Below, one piece after another: positions 1 through 4,949 of a stretch of DNA of 5,086 nt. A model generated the notes under the pieces. It was given only the letters and a program-made list of their open reading frames with translations. It did no database searches and had not been told where the DNA came from. How positions within the stretch are numbered: the first letter of the stretch is position 1; each line of letters starts with the position of its first letter. The stretch covers positions 1-5,086 of the forward strand of contig JASHYQ010000315.1 of NCBI GenBank assembly GCA_030042955.1. The letters run 5' to 3'. The translations under genes were made by a program, and so were the position numbers. This DNA is from Thermoplasmata archaeon (GTDB taxonomy: Archaea > Thermoplasmatota > Thermoplasmata > Lutacidiplasmatales > UBA184).

Positions 1-620
1 CGGGCTGGCTCTTCTTCGCGATCCTCATCCTCCTTCTCGGGGTGCGGCACCCTCCACCGCTCAACGACCTCTCGCCGCTCGATGCGAAGCGGTACCTCGT
101 CGGGGCGTTCGCGGTCGCCGTCCTGCTCACGGGGTTCGTCATCACGCCGATCGCGACCCCGCCGGGGGCCGTCTCGCTCGACGTGGGGGCGGTCACCTAC
201 CCGACCGCCACGCCGACCTACCCCGTCCTAGCGGACGTCAACTTCACGATCGTGGACGGAGACATGGTGCCCCACGGCTACACGCTCTCCGCAAGCGTGG
301 CGAACGTATCGCAGAGCGTCGACGGGACGACCGTCTATCTTACGGGGCCCAGTCTCACTCGATGGGCCGCGAATTCCACGTGGGTCTTTTTCTTGCCGGA
401 TGGGCACAACGTGACGCTCACCGGCGGGGCGGTCGGGCTTCCCAGCGACCAGTACATCTCGCTCCGCGGGACGTCGGGGTCGAACTCGGCCGCCGTGGCC
501 GTCGACTTCGCCAACACCGGGACCGCCACCTCGGTGCTTATCGACCTCTCGACGAACCAGTTCTGCGCCCCTTCGGGCGCCGGCTCCGCGGGCGCGTCGG
601 TGCTGGTCATCCCGCCGTAG
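1..620 (+). CDS. Site-2 protease (M50) family membrane protein, C-terminal part, partial at left edge
   Basis: The reading frame is open from base 3 to the TAG at 618-620, about 205 residues, so the GTG at 42 is an internal valine codon and the true start lies outside the window. Visible are the end of one hydrophobic helix (bases 3-40), the short motif RHPPPLND (45-68) and a second helix (about 93-156). A short HPPPLND-type segment followed by a last helix is typical, as I recall it, of archaeal M50 site-2 proteases, which cut membrane proteins within the bilayer; the catalytic HExxH and the DG motif would be upstream and cannot be checked. After the last helix comes a tail of about 150 residues that is Thr/Ser/Gly/Val rich and looks beta-stranded, with four N-x-S/T sequons (NFT, NVS, NST, NVT). 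It is probably outside the cell and glycosylated. Family assignment rests on the membrane segment only; the tail is unrecognised. The gene converges on trmG10 and overlaps it by 14 bases. Confidence 0.68.
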   Translation, partial: GWLFFAILILLLGVRHPPPLNDLSPLDAKRYLVGAFAVAVLLTGFVITPIATPPGAVSLDVGAVTYPTATPTYPVLADVNFTIVDGDMVPHGYTLSASVANVSQSVDGTTVYLTGPSLTRWAANSTWVFFLPDGHNVTLTGGAVGLPSDQYISLRGTSGSNSAAVAVDFANTGTATSVLIDLSTNQFCAPSGAGSAGASVLVIPP

Positions 621-1620
621 GCGTTCGACGGTAGACCCGGAACTCGCGCGTCAGGCTCCGGTGGACCCGGACCGGGACGGAGAGGACCCGACGCCAGGGG
701 TCGGTCAACGGGTCCGGCCCGCCGGGTAGCACGACGACCACGTACCCGGACGACCGTACGCGGGCCGCCCACCGCGGGAGGATGCGGGTCAGGAGAGAGC
801 CCGAGGCCTCCCCTCCCGTGCTCGACGCCCGTCCGTAGGGAGGGTCGGTGAGCAGGGCGTCGAACGGTCCGGCGGACCCGGGGAACTCGACCTCCCCCGC
901 GTCCCCGACGACGAGCTCGTGCGCCGTCACCCCGAGATGGACGAAGTTGCGGAGGGCCCCCTGGACCATCGCGGCATCCTGGTCGATCCCCGAGACCCGG
1001 CCTCCGAGAAGGGCCGCCTCCGCGAGGAGGGCCCCCGTTCCGAGGAACGGGTCGAGCACGCGGTCTCCGGGCGCGACGTGCGCGAGGTTCGCGGCAGCAC
1101 GGGCGAGCCGCGGAGCAAGCCCGATAGGCCGCCGGAACGGTAGCCGGGAGATGCGCCGGGTCGCGACCTCCGGCCGGTCGACCGCGGCGACCTCTTCGAG
1201 CAGCCGGACCCTCGAGGAGCCGGAGCGAGCGAGCCAGAAGCGATGCGCCGGTGCCTCCAGGTCGATCGTCCCGCCAGCGCCCTTCCACGCGGTCGCGGCC
1301 GCGTGGATGGAGGGGTCGCCCCCGCCGCTCGATGGACGCCCGACCCATCGGAACGCGGCCGAGGATCCTTCGGCGTCCGGTCGCCAGGCGGGGAGCTCCT
1401 CGACCGGTCCCTCGGTGACCTCGACCAGGCACCGACGGGCGAGGGCCAAACGGCGAGCCAGCAAGGGAATACCTGCCTCCGGAAGTTCGAGGGTGGCGAG
1501 CGTCGTGCCGGCGAGAGGCGGCCCGAGCCCCTGGCCCCCGAGCGTTTCCGCCGCGGCGACGGCCTCCGCATAGCCAAGCTCGAGACTCTCCCCCGAGAGC
1601 TCGACCATGATCCGCCTCAT
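607..1620 (-). CDS. trmG10: tRNA (guanine-10-N2)-methyl/dimethyltransferase, archaeal Trm-G10 family
   Basis: The 337-residue product matches the length of archaeal Trm-G10 (COG1041), which uses S-adenosylmethionine to methylate N2 of guanosine 10 in tRNA in the cytosol. Residues 1 to about 145 would be the poorly conserved THUMP-containing RNA-binding part. The Rossmann methyltransferase domain follows: an RRPIGLAP segment at 163-170, the SAM-binding motif I DPFLGTG at 190-196, an acidic loop end GIDQD at 211-215 and the catalytic DPPYG motif at 259-263, the signature of exocyclic-amine N-methyltransferases. The start at 1620 is chosen because its ATG overlaps the TGA of the upstream RNase gene (ATGA) and has a purine-rich GGAGGGGT four bases upstream; an in-frame extension to 1710 would only re-read that gene. 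It is the second gene of a coupled pair. Whether it mono- or dimethylates cannot be told from sequence; a related guanine-N2 methyltransferase such as Trm14 is less likely. Confidence 0.87.
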   Translation of the reverse strand: MRRIMVELSGESLELGYAEAVAAAETLGGQGLGPPLAGTTLATLELPEAGIPLLARRLALARRCLVEVTEGPVEELPAWRPDAEGSSAAFRWVGRPSSGGGDPSIHAAATAWKGAGGTIDLEAPAHRFWLARSGSSRVRLLEEVAAVDRPEVATRRISRLPFRRPIGLAPRLARAAANLAHVAPGDRVLDPFLGTGALLAEAALLGGRVSGIDQDAAMVQGALRNFVHLGVTAHELVVGDAGEVEFPGSAGPFDALLTDPPYGRASSTGGEASGSLLTRILPRWAARVRSSGYVVVVLPGGPDPLTDPWRRVLSVPVRVHRSLTREFRVYRRTPTAG

Positions 1621-2093
1621 CCGGACCCCTCCTCGCTCCATCGTCGAAGCCGCTCGCGAATGTCCGCCGTGTGCGACCCCTCCCAGTAGACATGCCCGCA
1701 CGCGGCGCACTTGTAGAGCGGCAGACCCGCCGCGACCCGCTCGCGCGGAACCCCTGCCGGTAAGGGGCGGTCGGCGGGCGGTGCGTAGGCGGCGAGCGTC
1801 CCGTTGCAGAGGCTACAGCGCACGAACCTCACCTCCGTGGGCAGGTCGGGAAATCGGCGCCGCAGGGTCTTCCACTGCTCCTCGACGTACGGGCTCAGCA
1901 GCAGGAGGGAGCTCTCGACCCGTCGGGCGAGCCCGCGGTCCCGGGTCAGAAGGAATCGCTTCTCGGCGGCCGCCCATCGGGCGATCTCGCGATCGTCGAG
2001 GTCGCGCACCCAAGCCGTGTCGGCGCCGACAAACCGAAGGTAGCGCGCCAGCCGGCCCAGCATTTCGTCGGCGAGCCATCGGGAGGGCAGCAC
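1617..2093 (-). CDS. Mut7-C RNase domain protein with C-terminal zinc ribbon
   Basis: This 158-residue protein is a stand-alone Mut7-C protein (PF01927/COG1656), a PIN-like RNase fold named after the C-terminal domain of the worm RNase MUT-7. Visible are the N-terminal LADEMLGRLARYLR block (7-20) with the presumed metal-binding Asp9, a DLDD acidic cluster (31-34), the TRDRGLA block (50-56) with Asp52, and a zinc ribbon formed by CSLC (93-96) and CAAC (129-132), followed by the family's typical VYWEGSH ending (135-141). The GTG at 2093 is chosen as start because the next in-frame ATG (2063) would remove Asp9; upstream reading runs into glmM antisense. GGCGAGG lies 11 bases before the GTG. It is cytosolic and the RNA substrate is unknown. 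Its TGA overlaps the trmG10 start as ATGA, which suggests a linked role in tRNA or other RNA metabolism (inference). All four zinc cysteines are present. Confidence 0.85.
   Translation of the reverse strand: MLPSRWLADEMLGRLARYLRFVGADTAWVRDLDDREIARWAAAEKRFLLTRDRGLARRVESSLLLLSPYVEEQWKTLRRRFPDLPTEVRFVRCSLCNGTLAAYAPPADRPLPAGVPRERVAAGLPLYKCAACGHVYWEGSHTADIRERLRRWSEEGSG
1623..1632 (-). promoter_or_regulatory. Shine-Dalgarno site of trmG10
   Basis: On the minus strand GGAGGGGTCC lies inside the last codons of the upstream RNase gene, with its core ending four bases before the ATG at 1620. It supports this start and suggests that trmG10 is translated by reinitiation or coupling with the preceding gene. 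Confidence 0.6.
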
Positions 2094-2172
2094 GCCGGGT
2101 CGAGCCTCGCCTGGCGCGATAACCTTTGGCTCATATAGAGGCTGAATTCTGTCGCGCCCAGGCACGGAGTTC
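2094..2172. promoter_or_regulatory. Divergent promoter region between the Mut7-C gene and glmM
   Basis: This 79-base gap separates two divergently read genes, so it must hold both promoters. It is clearly more AT-rich than its surroundings between 2118 and 2150, with three patches: GATAAC (2118-2123), CATATAG (2132-2138, nearly the same on both strands as CTATATG) and GAATTC (2144-2149). CATATAG is the best TATA-like element and could serve either direction, giving short leaders of about 10-17 bases. GAATTC lies about 26 bases before the glmM ATG and GATAAC about 28 before the GTG, so leaderless starts are an alternative. A weak GGAG (2166-2169) precedes the glmM ATG by three bases. Transcript starts cannot be fixed from sequence. 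Confidence 0.5.
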
Positions 2173-3549
2173 ATGCGTCTGTTTGGGACCAACGGGATCC
2201 GGGAGGTGGTCGGCGAGAAGCTAACGGCCGCCTTCATCACCCGGGTCGCGGGGGCCGTCGCGGCGACGTTCCCCGTGGGGGCCCCCATCGCGGTCGGACG
2301 CGATGGCCGCACGTCAAGTCCAGCGATCATGCGGCTGGTCGAGGGAACCCTCGCCCTCGCCGGACACCGCGTGGTCGACCTCGGCGTACTCCCGACTCCG
2401 GCGATCCAGTACATGGTTCCCCGCGTCGGCGCGCAGCTCGGGGTGATCGTCACCGCGTCGCACAACCCGCCGGAGTTCAACGGGCTGAAATGCATCGCCG
2501 CCGACGGCCTCGAGGTCGAGCGCTCGGTCGAGGAAGCGATCGAGCTCGCGGCCGAGCAGGGGGTCGCCCGGACGGTCCCCTTCGCGGCGGTGGGAACTGT
2601 TCAGGTCGTCTCGGACGGCGCCCACCGGTACACGGAAGGGATTATCGCTCAGGTCGACGCGGAACGCATCCGAGAGCGCCATCTCACGGTCGTGCTCGAC
2701 TGCGGGAACGGGGCGAGCGTGGAGACGAGCCCCCACCTATTGCGACGGCTCGGCTGCCGCGTCATCACGCTGAACGGCCACCTCGACGGCACCTTCCCGG
2801 GCCACCTCTCCGAACCGACCGAAGCGAACACCCGCGACGCGCAGCGCACGGTTCCCGCCGTGGGGGCGGACCTCGGGATCATCCACGACGGCGACGCGGA
2901 CCGGGCGGTCTTCGTGGACCACACGGGTCGGTACGTCCCGGGGGAGGAAATCCTGGCCCTGCTCGCAGTCGATGCGGTCGAGCGAGCGCACGGCGGGGTC
3001 GTCGTGACCCCGGTCTCCGCGTCTCAGAGCCTCGAGGACGCGGTGACGCCGCTCGGAGGGTCGGTCGTCTACACCCGTGTCGGCTCGCCGGCGGTGGCCC
3101 ACGCGATGGTCGACCAGCACGCCGTGTTCGGGGGCGAGGAAAACGGCGGCGTCATCACGCCCAGGTTCCAGGTCGCCCGGGACGGCGCGATGACCGCCGC
3201 TTCCGTGCTCGACCTGCTCGCGCGAAAGCGACACTCGCTCGCTGAGCTGCTCGCCGGACTGCCCCGGTATGCGCTCGTGAAGGAGCGGATCGAGTGCCCC
3301 ACGGAGATTCGCGACCGGGTGGTCGCCTCGGTGGGAGAGGCGTTCCGACGGGCCGGCCACCGACTCGTCACCATCGACGGCGTCAAGGCGTTCCGGGACG
3401 GGGGGTGGATCCTGCTCCGGCCCTCGGGCACCGAGCCCCTTCTCCGGCTCTTCGCAGAGGCGAAGGACCCGGCGAGCGCGCGCAAGCTCGCGGACGAGGG
3501 ATTGGCCGCGGTCCGACGTGCGATGGCCGAGCAGGCGACCGCGGGCTAA
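2173..3549 (+). CDS. glmM: Phosphoglucosamine mutase (alpha-D-phosphohexomutase family)
   Basis: The 458-residue protein is full length for an archaeal phosphohexomutase. It would interconvert glucosamine-6-phosphate and glucosamine-1-phosphate, the step leading to UDP-N-acetylglucosamine for surface glycans and protein glycosylation. All four family motifs are present in order: the RLFGTNGIR start typical of GlmM (2-10), the TASHNP phosphoserine loop (94-99, catalytic Ser96), the metal loop DGDADR (239-244), the sugar-binding GEENGG (321-326) and the phosphate-binding RPSGTEP (416-422). The ATG at 2173 places the first motif at the very N-terminus as expected. Glu11 stands where a glycine (NGIRG) is common. 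Archaeal members are often also active on phosphoglucose or phosphomannose, so phosphomannomutase/phosphoglucomutase is the main alternative; GEENGG and the N-terminus favour GlmM. The gene stands alone, divergent from the Mut7-C gene and convergent with the DUF1634 gene. Confidence 0.88.
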   Translation: MRLFGTNGIREVVGEKLTAAFITRVAGAVAATFPVGAPIAVGRDGRTSSPAIMRLVEGTLALAGHRVVDLGVLPTPAIQYMVPRVGAQLGVIVTASHNPPEFNGLKCIAADGLEVERSVEEAIELAAEQGVARTVPFAAVGTVQVVSDGAHRYTEGIIAQVDAERIRERHLTVVLDCGNGASVETSPHLLRRLGCRVITLNGHLDGTFPGHLSEPTEANTRDAQRTVPAVGADLGIIHDGDADRAVFVDHTGRYVPGEEILALLAVDAVERAHGGVVVTPVSASQSLEDAVTPLGGSVVYTRVGSPAVAHAMVDQHAVFGGEENGGVITPRFQVARDGAMTAASVLDLLARKRHSLAELLAGLPRYALVKERIECPTEIRDRVVASVGEAFRRAGHRLVTIDGVKAFRDGGWILLRPSGTEPLLRLFAEAKDPASARKLADEGLAAVRRAMAEQATAG

Positions 3550-3557
3550 GCCCGCGG
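3539..3557 (+). other. GC hairpin with the glmM stop codon in its loop
   Basis: CCGCGGGC (3539-3546) and GCCCGCGG (3550-3557) are perfect reverse complements separated only by TAA, the glmM stop codon. Flanking GACC and GGTC could extend the stem across a one-base bulge. No T-tract follows, so it is not a normal intrinsic archaeal or bacterial terminator. It might stabilise the mRNA end, or be chance pairing in GC-rich DNA. The rest of the 41-base convergent gap to 3590 shows nothing else. Confidence 0.4.
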
Positions 3558-3590
3558 GTCGACCACGCTGCCTCGGGAGGGCCGCCCGGC

Positions 3591-3989
3591 TCAGCGGATG
3601 ACCGGGCCGAGGACGAGGAGCCCGAACAGCAGCAAGGCCAGCACCGTGAGCGTGATCGCCTCCATGCCTCGCTCGTGCCCGTGCCGGAAGTAGTAGAAGC
3701 CCGAGGCGACACGGAGGATCGGGGTCGCGACGAGCACGATCAGTCCCAAGGTGAGGTAGGCCGCGGGGTCTCCGCTCGCCAGCCCGCTCCCCAGGCCAGG
3801 AAGTTCGAGGAATCGGAGGATGGGGTTGGCCCCGATCGCTTGGGCGAGGGTGAGGTCGGGATGGATCAGGGCGTACGCCAGCAGGGCTCCCACCAGCAGC
3901 ACGAGCGACGTGAGCAGGCCCCCGCGGAGGAGAGCGGACATCCAACGATACTCGGTATCGGGGAGGGTGGGCGCCTTCGGTTCGGTCAT
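3591..3989 (-). CDS. DUF1634 family three-helix membrane protein, partner of the TauE-like permease
   Basis: The 132-residue product has a short polar N-terminus and three hydrophobic segments, at about 18-42, 76-98 and 109-130. Between helices 1 and 2 is a loop rich in Gly, Pro and Leu; between helices 2 and 3 is the charged stretch FRHGHERGME (101-110). Length, the G-x-LxSLVLLxxG pattern of helix 1, the TPILRVASGFYYF stretch near helix 2 and the position after a TauE/SafE gene fit the DUF1634 family (PF07843), whose members I know mainly as neighbours of such permeases. The family function is not established; a small subunit or chaperone of the permease is the natural inference. The ATG at 3989 overlaps the TGA of the permease gene (ATGA), so the two are very likely one mRNA and translationally coupled. 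There is no recognisable catalytic motif. Confidence 0.82.
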   Translation of the reverse strand: MTEPKAPTLPDTEYRWMSALLRGGLLTSLVLLVGALLAYALIHPDLTLAQAIGANPILRFLELPGLGSGLASGDPAAYLTLGLIVLVATPILRVASGFYYFRHGHERGMEAITLTVLALLLFGLLVLGPVIR

Positions 3990-4840
3990 GCGATTCCGAA
4001 CCCCCGCAGGATGACCTCGACGGCGAGGAGTACGATGAACGGGATGAAGACGAGGCGCACGGTCTGGTTGCGCAAGTAGGGAAGGAGACGACTGCCGCCG
4101 TAGGCTCCCGCGGCGGTGCCGACGGCGACCGGCGCTGCGATCAGGGGGTTGATGAACCCGGCCGCAAAGAGGACCCCCGCACCGGCCGCGGCCGTGACCC
4201 CGATCATGAAGTTGCTGGTCGCGGTCGCGACCTTCATCGGCAGTCGGAGGTACCGCTCGAGCGCGAGGACCTTGAAGACGCCCGCCCCGATCCCGAACAT
4301 CCCGGAGACGACCCCGGCTCCGAACATGACCTCGAGGGCTGGCGTGGTACTCTCGGCCTGGTAAGGGACCTCCCGGCCGAGAACGCGGTCCTGGTACGAC
4401 CCCGAGAGGCCGAACTCGCGGGAGCGGGAATCCGGGGTGACGGGGCCGGGCAACTCCTCATGGCGGCGCGCCACCGCTCCGGGGACGACGAGGAGCAGGA
4501 CGATGCCGAGGGCGACCAGCAGGCCGTCGGCCAGGCTCGCGTGGACGAGAAGGACCGTCGCGGTCGCCCCCAGGAGGGCGCCGGGGACCGTGGCGATCTC
4601 GAGGAACATTCCGATGCGCAGGTCGCTCAGCCGGTCCCGAACGTAGGCCGAGCCCGCGGCGCTCGAGGTGGCGAGGATCGTGACCGCGCCGGTTCCGATC
4701 GCGACCGGGACGGGGACCCCGAACAGAATGACCAGCGCCGGGATCACGATGACCGCGCCGCCGAGGCCCGTCAGGGAACCGACCAGCCCCCCCGCGATGG
4801 CGAGGAGGAGGAGGAGGGGAAGGATGAGGTCGAGGTTCAT
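3986..4840 (-). CDS. TauE/SafE family membrane permease (putative anion/sulfite-type exporter)
   Basis: The 284-residue hydrophobic protein has the two-fold repeat of the TauE/SafE family (PF01925, COG0730): a first glycine-rich motif GSLTGLGGAV at 21-30 and a second SGMFGIGAGVFKV at 179-191, each opening a bundle of about four helices. The bundles are joined by a charged loop (about 122-165) carrying SYQDRVLGREVPY (148-160), then by the very conserved PMKVATATSNFMIGVTAA (201-218). This loop marks the subgroup usually found beside DUF1634. Characterised relatives move sulfite, sulfoacetate or other small organosulfur or carboxylate anions; the substrate here cannot be read from sequence. In both glycine motifs one common glycine is alanine (GGA, GAG). 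The ATG at 4840 has no Shine-Dalgarno sequence but lies about 25 bases from a TTTTGA patch, consistent with a leaderless transcript. It is the first gene of a pair with DUF1634. Confidence 0.87.
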   Translation of the reverse strand: MNLDLILPLLLLLAIAGGLVGSLTGLGGAVIVIPALVILFGVPVPVAIGTGAVTILATSSAAGSAYVRDRLSDLRIGMFLEIATVPGALLGATATVLLVHASLADGLLVALGIVLLLVVPGAVARRHEELPGPVTPDSRSREFGLSGSYQDRVLGREVPYQAESTTPALEVMFGAGVVSGMFGIGAGVFKVLALERYLRLPMKVATATSNFMIGVTAAAGAGVLFAAGFINPLIAAPVAVGTAAGAYGGSRLLPYLRNQTVRLVFIPFIVLLAVEVILRGFGIA

Positions 4841-4862
4841 GCTGGGGGGAAGCGGCGGGCGT

Positions 4863-4868
4863 CAAAAC
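4863..4868 (-). promoter_or_regulatory. Possible TATA-like element of the tauE-type gene
   Basis: Reading the minus strand, GTTTTG is the only AT-rich patch close upstream of the permease gene, and its centre is 25-26 bases from the ATG at 4840. That is the normal TATA-to-start distance in archaea, so transcription would begin at or next to the start codon. The stretch just before the ATG is C-rich with no ribosome-binding site, which agrees. No clear purine BRE is seen. Confidence 0.4.
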
Positions 4869-4870
4869 TC

Positions 4871-4901
4871 CCCGGGGCGACACGCAAGCCTTCGCCCCGG
4901 G
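4871..4901. repeat. Perfect 10-base inverted repeat in the divergent intergenic region
   Basis: CCCGGGGCGA (4871-4880) and TCGCCCCGGG (4892-4901) are exact reverse complements around an 11-base spacer. The palindrome centre (4886) lies between the two presumed promoters, about 20 bases from the tauE TATA-like patch and 30 from that of the GH15 gene. A centre-to-centre arm spacing of 21 bases, two helical turns, suits a dimeric repressor or activator acting on both genes. A hairpin role is less likely because the site probably lies upstream of both transcripts. Outside it, GTCAAAA occurs as a direct repeat at 4861-4867 and 4912-4918. Confidence 0.5.
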
Positions 4902-4911
4902 TGGACCAAAC

Positions 4912-4946
4912 GTCAAAATCCCGGCTTCGGTGGCCTAGCGAGGGGT
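4912..4946 (+). promoter_or_regulatory. Possible promoter and ribosome-binding site of the GH15 gene
   Basis: GTCAAAAT (4912-4919) is the only AT-rich patch before the gene. A TATA-type role would place the transcript start near 4941, giving a leader of under ten bases. GAGGGGT at 4940-4946 lies three bases from the ATG and could act as a close Shine-Dalgarno, if it is transcribed. Both are weak matches. Confidence 0.35.
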
Positions 4947-4949
4947 CGC

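Noticed and set aside
383..392. Short T-rich run as a possible terminator
   Set aside because: It lies inside the protease coding sequence (Val-Phe-Phe-Leu codons), on the same strand and far from any gene end.
565..580. Six-base-pair hairpin GCGCCC-CTTC-GGGCGC near the end of the protease gene
   Set aside because: It lies inside the coding region, has no T-tract, and is short enough to arise by chance at this GC content.
42..620. A complete small gene starting at the GTG at 42
   Set aside because: The frame stays open to the window edge and bases 3-40 encode a hydrophobic helix that continues into the HPPPLND motif, so it is the end of a larger membrane protein.
848..1573. Plus-strand open frame of 241 codons antisense to trmG10
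   Set aside because: Ser/Arg/Ala/Pro-rich translation with no domain and no promoter or ribosome-binding site.
335..1693. Long minus-strand open frame of 452 codons covering trmG10 in another frame
   Set aside because: Its translation is dominated by Arg, Gly and Pro with no family motif, as expected for an off-frame reading of GC-rich coding DNA; the trmG10 frame holds the clear methyltransferase motifs.
1621..1710. Start of trmG10 at 1710 or 1641 instead of 1620
   Set aside because: The extra residues only re-read the RNase gene in another frame; the ATGA overlap and the ribosome-binding site at 1623-1632 favour 1620.
2094..2495. N-terminal extension of the Mut7-C protein to an ATG at 2495
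   Set aside because: The extension is antisense to the start of glmM, has no family similarity, and would leave no promoter gap; the GTG at 2093 gives a normal-length protein beginning just before the conserved block.
2490..3245. Plus-strand open frame of 251 codons inside glmM
   Set aside because: It is an off-frame shadow of glmM, almost entirely Arg, Gly, Pro and Ala.
2737..3945. Long minus-strand open frame of 402 codons running antisense to glmM and into the DUF1634 gene
   Set aside because: Low-complexity Arg/Pro/Gly composition and no recognisable domain; glmM on the other strand is certain, and the DUF1634 frame has clean membrane helices.
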